Of a stretch of DNA of 64,000 nt, positions 18,374 through 26,964 are shown piece after piece. Made by a program: the position numbers and the translations under genes. The stretch is from the NCBI RefSeq assembly GCF_002368415.1, contig NZ_AP018290.1:2297470-2361469 (forward strand). Direction: 5' to 3'. The notes below the pieces were generated by a model that searched no databases, was not told the DNA's origin, and saw nothing but the letters and a program-made list of their open reading frames with translations. Each line of letters opens with the position of its first letter. Within the stretch, counting starts at the first letter, position 1. This DNA is from Calothrix sp. NIES-4105. GTDB taxonomy: Bacteria > Cyanobacteriota > Cyanobacteriia > Cyanobacteriales > Nostocaceae.

Positions 18374-18470
18374 GGTTTTTATTCACAAATTTTCTAGAGT
18401 TAACAAAATCGTTCATAACTCTTATAATAATCCAAGTCCCTATTGTAACATTATGTTACATAAAAAGTAA

Positions 18471-18530
18471 TGAGTGCTGAGTGCTGAGTGCTGAGTGCTG
18501 AGTAGTAACTCAGAACTCAGCACTCAGCAC
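18471..18530. repeat. GTGCTGA heptanucleotide repeat with inverted partner
   Basis: Four tandem gagtgct/gtgctga units followed by the inverted units (cagaactcagcactcagcac) form a potential hairpin between the ATPase and NYN genes. The same heptamer family occurs at 25111-25230 and inside the aminopeptidase gene at about 33694-33760. Confidence 0.85.
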
Positions 18531-18533
18531 TTT

Positions 18534-19199
18534 CTACTCATTTTCAATTAATCGTTGTTTAAGTCGTTGTGCTTCCCCACTATCAACAAGTACGCCTTTT
18601 TCGAGTAAAAAAGCTCCATCACAGTAGTCCAGTTCATCTAAGCGGTGTGTTACCCATAGAGCAGTGATACCGCGACTTTTAACTAAGCGATGAACACCTG
18701 ATACTAATTCAAGCTGACTATCAGGGTCGAGTAATGCTGTTGGTTCATCTAATAATAGAACCTCACAATGACGTGCTAAGGCGCCTGCAATAGCAACACG
18801 CTGTTTTTGTCCGCCGCTCAATGCATAAATTGGGCGCCTAAGCAAGGGAAGTAAGTTGACGGCGTTTAATGCTTCTTCAACTCTCACTCTCACAGCTTGG
18901 GATGGTAGTTTTTCTTCTACTAGTCCAAATGCGACATCAGCACCAACTGTAGGCATAACTAGTTGGTGGTCAGGGTTTTGGAACACAAAACCAACAGGTT
19001 GCAAAGTTTTAATATCACCTGATAATGGCGCCAATAGTCCAGCGAGCAATCTTAATATAGTTGATTTACCGCTGCCATTAGTACCCAAGAGCATCCAAAA
19101 CTCACCTTGAGGAACTTGCAACGAGCAAGATTTAATAACCTCTTGTCCGGAAGACCAGTTAAAGTTTAAATCTTTGACTTCAATACCTAGTTGTACCAT
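18534..19199 (-). CDS. ABC transporter ATP-binding protein (energy-coupling factor type)
   Basis: 221 residues comprising one ABC ATPase domain. Walker A is GTNGSGKS (39-46), the Q-loop lies at VFQNPDHQ, the signature LSGGQ is at 127-131, and Walker B LLLDEP is at 148-153 followed by the H-loop VTHR. The PDHQ Q-loop resembles CbiO/EcfA ATPases of vitamin or metal uptake transporters. No membrane partner is adjacent, as is common for dispersed ECF components in cyanobacteria. It is 11 bases downstream of the small conserved gene at 19211 and probably co-transcribed with it. Confidence 0.85.
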   Translation of the reverse strand: MVQLGIEVKDLNFNWSSGQEVIKSCSLQVPQGEFWMLLGTNGSGKSTILRLLAGLLAPLSGDIKTLQPVGFVFQNPDHQLVMPTVGADVAFGLVEEKLPSQAVRVRVEEALNAVNLLPLLRRPIYALSGGQKQRVAIAGALARHCEVLLLDEPTALLDPDSQLELVSGVHRLVKSRGITALWVTHRLDELDYCDGAFLLEKGVLVDSGEAQRLKQRLIENE

Positions 19200-19210
19200 G
19201 CTGCCATCGC

Positions 19211-19483
19211 TTACTCAGCAGTAACAGCGAAGAAACCAGGTGGTCTGCCAGTACCAATTGCTGAACCTTCTTTCTGAGTTACTTGCAACCCAGAAATTTC
19301 ACTTGCTCGAACAGCAATCTTTTTCTCAGTTTTACCTTCACACTTCAGTTCAATAATATCTGGAGTACCCGAACGCATAGCAGTTGTAATTAGCTGGTAA
19401 ACTGCCTCAGCATCTTCAGGGGACTTACGCTGTATCGAAAGAGGGAAAGCGGTATTTTTGACAGTTAAATCGATGGTGAACAT
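19211..19483 (-). CDS. Small conserved protein of unknown function
   Basis: About 90 residues with no signal peptide or membrane segment. It begins MFTIDLTVKNTAF and ends GTGRPPGFFAV. Predicted beta-rich, soluble. I recognise no domain. An upstream in-frame TTG at 19513 could extend it by ten residues, but the ATG at 19483 is preferred. The tight spacing to the ABC ATPase gene suggests an operon; any functional link to the transporter is inference. Confidence 0.7.
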   Translation of the reverse strand: MFTIDLTVKNTAFPLSIQRKSPEDAEAVYQLITTAMRSGTPDIIELKCEGKTEKKIAVRASEISGLQVTQKEGSAIGTGRPPGFFAVTAE

Positions 19484-19534
19484 TTCGGCTTTACAAAATT
19501 TAAATCTCAGCAATCATTCTAGCGTGTAGACTAA

Positions 19535-20021
19535 CTCCTGTATGGGCGGGTTTATCTACATCCTGGTAAATAATCGAAAATTTAGTTGAACCTTCTTAGT
19601 ATGGGCGGGTTTATCTACATCTTGGTAAATAATCGAAATTTAGTTGAACCCGCCCCGACTCAATACTCCTGTACGGGCGGGTTTATCTACATACTGGAAA
19701 ATAATGAAAAATTTAGCTTCACCCGCCCCGCCTCAATACTCCTGTACGGGCGGGTTTATCTACATACTGGAAAATAATGAAAAATTTAGCTTCACCCGCC
19801 CCGCCTCAATACTCCTGTACGGGCGGGTTTATCTATATCCTGATAAATAATGAAAAATTGAGGTGAACCCGCCCCGCCTCAATACTCCTGTACGGGCGGG
19901 TTTATCTATATCCTGATAAATAATGAAAAATTTAGCTTCACCCGCCCCGCCTCAATACTCCTGTACGGGCGGGTTTATCTATATCCTGATAAATAATGAA
20001 AAATTGAGGTGAACCCGCCCC
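19535..20021. repeat. Tandem array of seven GGGCGGGTTTA elements (73-bp period)
   Basis: Copies begin at 19544, 19603, 19675, 19748, 19821, 19894 and 19967, with a steady 73-base period in the last five. Each unit has arms gggcgggttta and acccgcccc around an AT-rich centre (ataatgaaaaatt), joined by a short linker ending actcctgtac. The centres alternate between two variants (tttagcttc and tgaggtgaa), so units are not all identical. Dispersed single copies lie at 3550, 42391 and 47774. The array ends about 270 bases before psbD. Apparent reading frames within it are artefacts of the repeat. Confidence 0.95.
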
Positions 20022-20293
20022 TAGCTTCCTTAAATATTTTTTACTTATTCTTAATATTTCTCTACAATAGCCGTAATCTATACCATGTAAGCATTTTTGC
20101 CCTAAGAAGTGCTGAGTTAGATTAAAAACCCCCTGGAAAAATAAGTAAATAGGCTCTAATATATTAGAGAAGGTAAAAAATTGTAAACTGGATTTGACAC
20201 CCAGTTAATTATCTGTCTGTTACCAATACTTATTTTTCGGTGTACAGATAGGTAAAATCCCTGTAATTATAATATTCTGGAGATTCGCTAATC
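20022..20293 (+). promoter_or_regulatory. psbD upstream region
   Basis: This 272-base leader lies between the tandem array and psbD. A TTGACA hexamer is at 20194-20199, but no good -10 is at standard spacing from it. A TATAAT is at 20268-20273, too close to the start for a long leader. GGAG at 20279-20282 is the likely ribosome-binding site. The exact promoter is not decidable from sequence. Confidence 0.35.
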
Positions 20294-21352
20294 ATGACCA
20301 TTGCAGCAGGACGTGCCCCCAGAAGCCGTGGGTGGTTTGACGTACTCGACGACTGGTTAAAGCGTGACCGTTTCGTATTCGTAGGTTGGTCAGGAATTCT
20401 ATTGTTTCCTTGCGCTTTCCTAGCACTCGGCGGTTGGCTAACTGGAACAACTTTTGTAACTTCGTGGTATACACACGGATTAGCATCGAGCTACTTAGAA
20501 GGTTGTAACTTTTTAACAGTAGCAGTCTCAACTCCCGCAGACGCAATGGGACATTCATTGTTATTGTTGTGGGGACCTGAAGCACAAGGTGATTTTACTC
20601 GCTGGTGCCAATTAGGTGGTTTGTGGGCATTTGTTGCATTGCACGGCGCCTTCGGATTGATTGGCTTTATGCTACGTCAGTTTGAAGTTGCACGCTTAGT
20701 AGGGATTCGTCCTTATAATGCAATTGCTTTTAGTGCGCCAATTGCTGTATTTGTCAGCGTATTCTTGATGTACCCCTTGGGTCAGTCATCTTGGTTCTTT
20801 GCTCCTAGCTTTGGAGTCGCAGCAATCTTCCGTTTCTTGCTGTTCTTACAAGGTTTCCACAACTGGACACTCAACCCCTTCCATATGATGGGAGTAGCTG
20901 GTGTACTCGGTGGTGCGCTATTATGTGCAATTCACGGTGCAACTGTGGAAAATACATTGTTTGAAGATGGTGACGGATCGAACACTTTCCGCGCTTTCAA
21001 CCCAACTCAAGCAGAAGAAACTTATTCGATGGTGACTGCAAACCGTTTCTGGTCACAAATCTTTGGTATTGCTTTCTCTAACAAACGCTGGTTGCACTTC
21101 TTCATGCTATTCGTACCTGTAACAGGGTTGTGGATGAGTGCAGTTGGTATCGTTGGTCTAGCGCTTAACTTACGTGCTTACGACTTCGTATCACAAGAGT
21201 TACGTGCAGCAGAAGACCCTGAGTTTGAAACCTTCTACACCAAGAATATTCTTCTAAACGAAGGTATTCGTGCTTGGATGGCGCCTCAAGACCAACCTCA
21301 CGAGAAGTTCGTATTCCCAGAAGAAGTACTACCTCGTGGTAACGCACTGTAA
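20294..21352 (+). CDS. psbD: Photosystem II D2 protein
   Basis: 352 residues, the canonical D2 length. With D2 numbering, Tyr160 (TyrD), His117 (peripheral chlorophyll), His197 (reaction-centre chlorophyll ligand), and His214 and His268 (non-haem iron ligands) are all in place. The protein binds P680 chlorophylls, pheophytin and QA in the thylakoid reaction centre with D1. The usual psbC partner, which normally overlaps psbD, is absent. A terminator follows directly, so this is a monocistronic copy of the psbD2 type. N-terminal residues 5-12 differ slightly from commonest D2 forms, but overall it looks fully functional. Confidence 0.97.
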   Translation: MTIAAGRAPRSRGWFDVLDDWLKRDRFVFVGWSGILLFPCAFLALGGWLTGTTFVTSWYTHGLASSYLEGCNFLTVAVSTPADAMGHSLLLLWGPEAQGDFTRWCQLGGLWAFVALHGAFGLIGFMLRQFEVARLVGIRPYNAIAFSAPIAVFVSVFLMYPLGQSSWFFAPSFGVAAIFRFLLFLQGFHNWTLNPFHMMGVAGVLGGALLCAIHGATVENTLFEDGDGSNTFRAFNPTQAEETYSMVTANRFWSQIFGIAFSNKRWLHFFMLFVPVTGLWMSAVGIVGLALNLRAYDFVSQELRAAEDPEFETFYTKNILLNEGIRAWMAPQDQPHEKFVFPEEVLPRGNAL

Positions 21353-21389
21353 TGTCTCTTTTGAGTAACTCAGTGTCTGTTAAATAGAA

Positions 21390-21418
21390 AACTCCACCTA
21401 TAAGGTGGGGTTTTTTAT
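21390..21418 (+). terminator. Rho-independent terminator of psbD
   Basis: The stem ctccacct/ggtgggg with a four-base loop is followed by a run of six T (21411-21416), 38 bases after the psbD stop. It confirms that the gene is not followed by psbC. Confidence 0.85.
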
Positions 21419-21547
21419 TTTAATCGAAAACTATAGACACAAATCCATTCGCATGTGCTATATTAATTTATAGGAACAAACACCCGGAAGCTTTATGCTT
21501 CTGCCTTTTGAAACTAAGACCGTTTAGGCAACAAGGAGGTGATGCCC

Positions 21548-21619
21548 ATGATAGAAAGTAGTATACGCATGGGTCATCAGGTTGCAGTTAGCCGGCTGAG
21601 TGCCGGGGCTGTTCTCTAG
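21548..21619 (+). CDS. Possible 23-residue small ORF inside the structured RNA
   Basis: A perfect anti-16S match AAGGAGGT (21533-21540) stands seven bases before this ATG. The frame encodes MIESSIRMGHQVAVS followed by eight residues and a TAG. An upstream in-frame ATG at 21542 is too close to the Shine-Dalgarno. The frame overlaps several hairpins, so translation could modulate folding as a leader peptide. Equally, the sequence may be non-coding and the Shine-Dalgarno fortuitous. Confidence 0.3.
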   Translation: MIESSIRMGHQVAVSRLSAGAVL

Positions 21620-21722
21620 GAGTTACTCTTAGTCTGCTTATCTGACTGAGTTAGCTTAAGTGGCTAGATTATGCTTGGAGTTCCTTCCGGCAGTCTGGTT
21701 GCAACCTGAAGACCCGACTAGA

Positions 21723-21768
21723 CCGCCCTTACTTAAGTCCCCCGATTTAAGTAAGGGCGGATAGTTTT
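21723..21768 (+). terminator. Perfect 14-bp terminator of the structured RNA
   Basis: The arms ccgcccttacttaa (21723-21736) and ttaagtaagggcgg (21747-21760) are exactly complementary around a 10-base loop, followed by atagtttt. This marks the 3' end of the RNA unit. Confidence 0.85.
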
Positions 21769-21851
21769 ATGTATATGTACGCACGACAAATAGAAGTAAA
21801 ATGCCAACATCAGGGCAAAATGCAGACCGATAGATGCTAAGGAGGTGTTAT

Positions 21852-22133
21852 ATGGCGCCACTACTAAGCTCAAGAGAGATTGAAGAACGTTCACAAATGC
21901 TTCAGGGATGGAGTGTTGACGAGCAAACGCTACGTACAACACGTAAATTCAAAGACTTTATTCAAGCGATAGATTTTATCAATAAGCTAGTTGAACCTGC
22001 AGAGTCAGCAGGACATCATCCAGATATAGAAATTTCTTACAATACGGTAAAGATCACTTTAACTACCCACGATGCAGGTGGGTTGACACAGAAAGATTTT
22101 GAGCTAGCCCAAGTTATTTCACAAATTAGCTAA
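21852..22133 (+). CDS. Pterin-4a-carbinolamine dehydratase
   Basis: 93 residues with the family signature. It includes HHPDIEISYNTVKI and LTTHDAGGLTQKDFELA, which contain the active-site His pair and the C-terminal His-Asp. The enzyme dehydrates 4a-hydroxytetrahydrobiopterin and recycles pterin cofactors. The start at 21852 is chosen because a perfect AAGGAGGT lies at 21839-21846. An upstream TTG-type extension would run through that ribosome-binding site. No phenylalanine hydroxylase gene is nearby, so its partner reaction is not evident. Confidence 0.9.
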   Translation: MAPLLSSREIEERSQMLQGWSVDEQTLRTTRKFKDFIQAIDFINKLVEPAESAGHHPDIEISYNTVKITLTTHDAGGLTQKDFELAQVISQIS

Positions 22134-22603
22134 AAATTACTCTAAGTAAATTCTTCTCAGTATTTTCATTGAAGAGCAAATGAGAATTGAAGCAAATATC
22201 AAGAATATTAGCTTATCACGTGAAAGTTTAAGAACTAACTTAAGTACTTAAACTGATGCTGACAGTATAAATTTCTAAAAACAGTGAGATAAAAATCTAC
22301 CGACAGTAATATATTGGTAATTAAAAATATCCTAAATTAGGTATGTGACAGTTGGCAGTGTGAACGCTAGCATCTTGTCAGAAGGCAAAAGTGTTGTTTT
22401 ATAATATATAGAGTTGTAAGCAGCTTTTACACACAAGTTAATTGTGAAAAGGGTTAGCGTAATTCTATAAACTTTGCTAAAACTAAAATTGTAGATGTGG
22501 GCACTTTTGCCTGAATCTAGAAGTCAAAAATAGAAGTAGCATTAACTAAACATTAGTTGCAGCAAACAAAATGTCTACACGAGGTGTGAGGAGAACAACA
22601 GAG
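22134..22603 (+). promoter_or_regulatory. Leader and candidate promoter of the porin gene
   Basis: A 470-base AT-rich gap. A candidate promoter has TTGTCA at 22375-22380 and TATAAT at 22400-22405, with long (19-base) spacing, giving a leader near 190 bases. AGGAG about ten bases before 22604 is the ribosome-binding site. I looked for a Fur-type operator because the family responds to iron, but saw no convincing 19-base match. Confidence 0.35.
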
Positions 22604-24469
22604 ATGTCAAATATCTTGTGGAAATCTTTAGTGGTAAGCCCAGCAGTTCTAGGTGCGACGCTTCTAGTATCAGCGTCAGCATTTGCAGCTTCTGGTAAGA
22701 CAACCCAAGTGAATGCAGTAGATTCAAAAGTAGCTTCAAATGAAGCCACATTAACAGCATCTACAGAGAACACAACAAAGACTACATCAGTCTTTACAGC
22801 AGTTACCCCCATTGACACTGCTAAAAAAACAGATTTGTTGGCACAAGCGCAACCGCAACAAACAAATGTCAACAGTATCGACGAAATCAATAAATATGGT
22901 AATGAGGGAAGAGGCAACTCCCAAGGTCAAGTAACATCGGTTTCTCAGTTTTCCGATGTACAGCCAACAGATTGGGCTTTCCAAGCATTACAATCCTTGG
23001 TAGAACGCTATGGTTGTATCGCTGGTTATCCTAACGGTACCTATCGTGGAAATCGCGCGTTAACTCGTTATGAATTCGCAGCAGGTTTAAACGCTTGTTT
23101 AGACCGCGTAAATGAGTTAATCGCAACCGCAACCGCTGACTTGGTTAGAAAAGAAGACTTAGCAACCTTACAGCGCTTACAAGAAGAATTTAGTGCAGAA
23201 CTAGCAACCTTACGTGGTCGCGTTGATAACTTAGAAGCACGTACTGCGGAATTAGAGGCAAACCAATTTTCAACCACAACCAAGTTAGTGGGTGAAGCAA
23301 TCTTCGCTGTAACCGATGCATTTGGCGACCGTGCAGACAGCCGTAACAACACAGTTCTGCAAAACCGCATTCGTCTTGACTTACAAACCAGTTTCACTGG
23401 TAGAGACGTATTGCACACTCGCTTGGCAGCAGGTAACGGTCAGCGTTTAAATTTAGGGGCACGCGATGGTGCAGGTAACGACTTGGGTGTTAACGGTACT
23501 TTTGAAGGTACCCAAAACGTTAACATCATTGGAACAGGCAACACGACCAACGGCGTTGCTTTAGATTGGTTAGCTTATTATGTACCTATTGGGCCTGCTC
23601 AGTTATATGTAGCAGCAACAGGTGGTATTCATAGCGACTATGCAGCTACTAACAACCCATACTTTGAAGATTATGACGGTGGTAACGGCGCCTTATCAGC
23701 ATTCGCATCAGAAAACCCCATTTATCGAATAGGTGGTGGTGCTGGTGCAGCGTTGAATATTCCATTTGGTACAGGTGGCGGTATTCTCAAGCCTAGTTCG
23801 ATAACTGTTGGTTACTTGGGTTCCGAACCAAATAATCCTGGTTTGGGTTCAGGTGTGTTTAATGGTAACTACGCAGCACTTGGACAGTTAAACTTCAATT
23901 TGGGTCAGCGCATTGCCTTGGCAGCAACCTACGTGCATGGTTATCATGGTGCTGGTAGTACTTTATTCGATGCAGGCGGTTTTGGTGGTACTGGCAACAT
24001 AGTTAGCCCAGCTACTGGTCAATCAGTAATCGGCACAAATATTCCTCTTGTTGGTACTCGTCAAGCTAACGTCCTTGATACTCCAACTAATAGTAATTCT
24101 TACGGCGCCTCGGTTGCATTTAGACCTAGCGATAAGTTATCTATCAGTGGCTTCGTATCTTACCACGATTTAAACAGCCAAGGTTCTGGTAATGACCGCG
24201 AAGCTTGGAGTTATGGTGCTGGTATTGCGCTACCTGACTTCGGTAAGAAGGGTAACGTTCTTGGTATTTTCGCAGGCGCCGAACCTTATTCGTTTAATCG
24301 TGCAAGTCGTAATGAGAGAAATGTTCCTTATCATATCGAAGGTTTCTACAAATACCGGGTCAGCGACAACATTTCCATTACCCCCGGTGTTATCTGGTTG
24401 ACCAATCCTGGTCAAACCAACGACGATAACGCTATCATCGGTACTTTAAGAACCACTTTCACATTCTAA
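22604..24469 (+). CDS. Iron uptake porin (SLH + OprB-type outer-membrane protein)
   Basis: About 621 residues. A signal peptide is visible (SLVVSPAVLGATLLVSASAFA). One SLH domain follows near residues 115-175 (FSDVQPTDWAFQALQ, GCIAGYPNGTYRG, LTRYEFAAGLNAC), then a coiled coil and an OprB-like beta barrel ending in aromatic TTFTF. This is the architecture of the major cyanobacterial outer-membrane porins, in which SLH anchors the barrel to peptidoglycan-linked polymer. It would admit inorganic ions including iron. The start at 22604 is preferred over the ATG at 22571 for its AGGAG and signal peptide position. Confidence 0.92.
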   Translation: MSNILWKSLVVSPAVLGATLLVSASAFAASGKTTQVNAVDSKVASNEATLTASTENTTKTTSVFTAVTPIDTAKKTDLLAQAQPQQTNVNSIDEINKYGNEGRGNSQGQVTSVSQFSDVQPTDWAFQALQSLVERYGCIAGYPNGTYRGNRALTRYEFAAGLNACLDRVNELIATATADLVRKEDLATLQRLQEEFSAELATLRGRVDNLEARTAELEANQFSTTTKLVGEAIFAVTDAFGDRADSRNNTVLQNRIRLDLQTSFTGRDVLHTRLAAGNGQRLNLGARDGAGNDLGVNGTFEGTQNVNIIGTGNTTNGVALDWLAYYVPIGPAQLYVAATGGIHSDYAATNNPYFEDYDGGNGALSAFASENPIYRIGGGAGAALNIPFGTGGGILKPSSITVGYLGSEPNNPGLGSGVFNGNYAALGQLNFNLGQRIALAATYVHGYHGAGSTLFDAGGFGGTGNIVSPATGQSVIGTNIPLVGTRQANVLDTPTNSNSYGASVAFRPSDKLSISGFVSYHDLNSQGSGNDREAWSYGAGIALPDFGKKGNVLGIFAGAEPYSFNRASRNERNVPYHIEGFYKYRVSDNISITPGVIWLTNPGQTNDDNAIIGTLRTTFTF

Positions 24470-24490
24470 AACTGCTAGTAATTTTGAATC

Positions 24491-24528
24491 ATTAGTCTTT
24501 CTGTCGATAACTCGTTAGAAAGACTAAT
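24491..24528 (+). terminator. Hairpin terminator of the porin gene
   Basis: The arms attagtctttct and agaaagactaat are exactly complementary (12 bp) and lie 22 bases after the porin stop. The T-run is weak, but the hairpin is long. Confidence 0.7.
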
Positions 24529-24556
24529 AGATGAAAAAATAGCCTAAGATTCTAAA

Positions 24557-24588
24557 TTCCCTGCGATAACGCGGGGAATTATTTTATT
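24557..24588 (+). terminator. Second hairpin with T-rich tail before the Rrf2 gene
   Basis: The inverted repeat attccctgc/gcggggaat is followed by tattttattttg and immediately by the Rrf2 gene start. It is either a second terminator for porin transcripts or an attenuator in the Rrf2 leader. No separate Shine-Dalgarno is seen between it and the ATG at 24593. Confidence 0.5.
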
Positions 24589-24592
24589 TTGT

Positions 24593-25102
24593 ATGGAAAC
24601 CGAACAAACCCCACTGGAGAACCGGAGTATACTAGAAGAAATCCCTATAATAAATTTGCCGCCTGTGGAACTATCTTGTAAATCAGAATATGCAATATTG
24701 GCATTATTGGAACTGGCTTCGCAGTACCAAAACGGAGAGCCACTACAAATTCGACAAATTGCGGCACAGCAAAATATACCCGACCGCTATTTAGAACAAT
24801 TATTGGCAACTCTTAGACGTGGAGGTATTCTCAGAAGTCAACGCGGTTCTAAAGGAGGCTACCTCCTAGCGCGCGAACCCTGGAAAATATCAATATACGA
24901 GGTTTTAATTTGTTTAGAAGGCTTTGATGTCCGAACCTCTGAAGAAGAAGTCAAGCCTAAAACACCAGATAGCTCAGTTATTGAAGAAGTTTGGCAAGAA
25001 GCACGTCAAGCCGCAAACGTAGTTTTAAAGAATTACACTCTTGCCGACTTGTGTGAGAAACGCGACGCGCGCAAACAGTTGGATATTATGTACTACATTT
25101 AA
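24593..25102 (+). CDS. Rrf2-family transcriptional regulator
   Basis: 169 residues. After a 25-residue extension the Rrf2 winged helix begins (CKSEYAILALLELASQ). The recognition helix is IAAQQNIPDRYLEQLLATL and the wing is LRSQRGSKGGYLLAR. The three closely spaced Cys that hold an iron-sulfur cluster in IscR/NsrR are not present, only scattered Cys, so it belongs to the cluster-free CymR-like group. It lies 140 bases upstream of cysK on the same strand. Control of cysteine synthesis is plausible by analogy with CymR. Confidence 0.88.
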   Translation: METEQTPLENRSILEEIPIINLPPVELSCKSEYAILALLELASQYQNGEPLQIRQIAAQQNIPDRYLEQLLATLRRGGILRSQRGSKGGYLLAREPWKISIYEVLICLEGFDVRTSEEEVKPKTPDSSVIEEVWQEARQAANVVLKNYTLADLCEKRDARKQLDIMYYI

Positions 25103-25110
25103 TTAAAAGT

Positions 25111-25230
25111 TCTGAGTGCTGAGTGCTGAATTATGAGTTGAATTTTGAACTTTCACTTTTTAGTTCCTAACTTTGCTTTTTAACACTTAGCACTCAGCAC
25201 TCAGCACTCAGCACTCAGCACTCATCACTC
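25111..25230. repeat. GTGCTGA/TCAGCAC heptanucleotide repeats
   Basis: Two to three gtgctga units, a 60-base spacer, then about six tcagcac units on the opposite orientation, filling the Rrf2-cysK gap. The arms can pair into a long hairpin. The last unit ends 13 bases before the cysK ATG, so it may influence cysK expression. Confidence 0.85.
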
Positions 25231-25242
25231 CTAACTATTATT

Positions 25243-26196
25243 ATGAACATTGCACGTGATATTACAGAACTTATTGGTCGCACTCCTTTAGTGCAGTTGA
25301 ACCGTATACCTCAAGCTGAAGGGTGTGTGGCGAAAATTGTCGTCAAAATGGAAAGTATGAACCCTTCCGCATCCGTGAAAGACCGGATAGGTATAAGTAT
25401 GATTAATGCTGCTGAAGCAGAGGGGTTGATTTTTCCTGAAAAAACTACGCTTGTAGAACCGACATCTGGTAATACAGGAATTGCTTTGGCAATGGCTGCT
25501 GCGGCAAAGGGTTATCGGTTAATTTTGACGATGCCAGAAACAATGAGCGGCGAACGACGCGCGATGTTACGGGCATATGGTGCTGAGTTAGTATTAACAC
25601 CTGGTATTGAAGGTATGGGTGGTGCCATTAGTCGCGCGCAGGAAATAGTTGATACTACGCCCCATGCGTATATGTTGCAGCAGTTTCGCAACCCAGCAAA
25701 CACTAAAATACACCGTGAAACCACTGCTCTTGAAATTTGGCAGGATACGGATGGACAGGTTGACATGGTAGTTGCGGGTATAGGTACTGGAGGGACAATT
25801 ACGGGTGTAGCTGAGGTAATAAAAGCAATTAAACCTAGTTTTAAAGCAATTGCAGTAGAACCTAACAACAGTCCAGTACTTTCAGGGGGACGACCTGGAC
25901 CACATAAAATTCAGGGCATTGGCGCCGGTTTTATTCCGCAAGTCCTTAAGGTAAAATTAATAGATGAGGTTATTACTGTAACCGATGACCAGGCTATAGC
26001 TTATGGGCGCCGTTTAGCTCGTGAAGAAGGGTTATTATCAGGAATTTCTAGCGGCGCCGCGTTGTATGCTGCAATTGAGGTAGCAAAACGCAAAGAAAAT
26101 GCTGGACGTTTGATTGTAATGATTCAACCAAGTTTCGGTGAAAGATATTTAAGCACACCTTTGTTTCAAGACTTAGAATTCAAAGTTAGTCAGTAG
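25243..26196 (+). CDS. cysK: Cysteine synthase A (O-acetylserine sulfhydrylase)
   Basis: 317 residues. The PLP Lys is K46 within [10 protein letters not shown], the substrate loop is TSGNTG (74-79), and the phosphate cup is GTGGT (181-185). PTSGNTGIA and the C-terminal SGISSGAA complete the fold-type II signature. It converts O-acetylserine and sulfide to cysteine in the cytosol. Neighbouring Rrf2 is likely its regulator. Three GGCGCC sites fall in the 3' half, typical of native genes in this window. Confidence 0.93.
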   Translation: MNIARDITELIGRTPLVQLNRIPQAEGCVAKIVVKMESMNPSASVKDRIGISMINAAEAEGLIFPEKTTLVEPTSGNTGIALAMAAAAKGYRLILTMPETMSGERRAMLRAYGAELVLTPGIEGMGGAISRAQEIVDTTPHAYMLQQFRNPANTKIHRETTALEIWQDTDGQVDMVVAGIGTGGTITGVAEVIKAIKPSFKAIAVEPNNSPVLSGGRPGPHKIQGIGAGFIPQVLKVKLIDEVITVTDDQAIAYGRRLAREEGLLSGISSGAALYAAIEVAKRKENAGRLIVMIQPSFGERYLSTPLFQDLEFKVSQ

Positions 26197-26268
26197 CGAA
26201 GATTTGTTTATTTAACTTAACTGCATCTAAACTAAATTGCTTTCTTATTGCTTTGATACCCACAGTTA

Positions 26269-26964
26269 ATGTCTGATACAAACCACTACGACACCCTTAA
26301 AGTAAGTGAAAAAGCCAGCCAAGCGGAAATTAAACAAGCTTATCGCCGCTTGGTTAAATTGTTTCACCCAGATACTAACCCAGAAAGCACAGACTCTGAA
26401 GAAATTATTCGCATAAATGCAGCTTATGAAGTATTAGGTGACGAAAAAAACCGCCAAAGTTATGACCGTGGACTAAATCGACATTCGCGGACTCGTGATA
26501 ATACATACAACCAGCGAACTACAACAGCACAACCGCAACAAGTCAAGCGTCAAACAGGAAGAGATATTGACGAATTAGTCGATCAATGGCTACAAAGAAT
26601 TTATCATCCAGTAAATGATACGCTGACTTGGATTATTGATTCTCTACAAGAACAAATCGATAATTTATCCGCTGACCCCTTCGACGATGATTTATTAGAA
26701 GCATTTCAGGAATACTTAGATAGTTGTCGTGAACAAATCAAAGTCGCACAAACAACTTTCCGCACACTACCAAATCCTCCTATCTTAGCGCGAACTGCAG
26801 CACACCTTTATCATTGTCTCAATCGCATTAGCGATGGGTTGGATGAACTAAAATATTTTCCGCTCTCTTACGACGAAAATTATTTACACACAGGACAAGA
26901 AATGTTCCGCATTGCTGAACAATTGCTGTATGAAGCACAAGATTCTGTTAATATCTATAGGTAG
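26269..26964 (+). CDS. J-domain (DnaJ-like) protein
   Basis: 231 residues. The J domain covers residues 1-66 with the His-Pro-Asp triad at 33-35 (LFHPDTNP) and the DEKNRQSYDRG end. No zinc-finger or C-terminal peptide-binding DnaJ domains follow. Instead there is a polar linker and a helical C-terminal domain (about 105-231) with no recognised family. It should stimulate an Hsp70 ATPase; client specificity is unknown. It starts 72 bases after cysK and may share its transcript. Confidence 0.88.
   Translation: MSDTNHYDTLKVSEKASQAEIKQAYRRLVKLFHPDTNPESTDSEEIIRINAAYEVLGDEKNRQSYDRGLNRHSRTRDNTYNQRTTTAQPQQVKRQTGRDIDELVDQWLQRIYHPVNDTLTWIIDSLQEQIDNLSADPFDDDLLEAFQEYLDSCREQIKVAQTTFRTLPNPPILARTAAHLYHCLNRISDGLDELKYFPLSYDENYLHTGQEMFRIAEQLLYEAQDSVNIYR

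Larger units (their letters stand above)
21470..21768 (+). ncRNA. Unidentified structured RNA with long-range helix and strong terminator
   Basis: Between psbD and the dehydratase gene lies a 300-base unit rich in nested inverted repeats. They are gaagc/gcttc (21488-21502), a hairpin gatgcccatg/catgggtcatc (21541-21578), a perfect 10-bp helix tcaggttgca (21577-21586) with tgcaacctga (21700-21709), and inner hairpins agccggc/gccggggct and cttagtc/gactgag. It ends in a perfect 14-bp terminator. The long-range helix closing a multibranched domain argues for a functional RNA. It does not match tRNA, tmRNA, SRP or RNase P features that I know. A 6S RNA, a HEARO/omega-type RNA or a leader element remain possible. 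Confidence 0.6.

Noticed and set aside
19535-20021. Regular 73-bp array resembling a CRISPR, and reading frames inside it
   Set aside because: Spacer-equivalents are the same two variants over and over. The open frames (19586-19777, 19644-19850) arise from the repeat and encode repeated peptides with no start signals.
22134-22603. Fur-type operator ahead of the iron uptake porin
   Set aside because: Only short AT-rich partial matches such as tgagaatt were seen, without the full inverted repeat.
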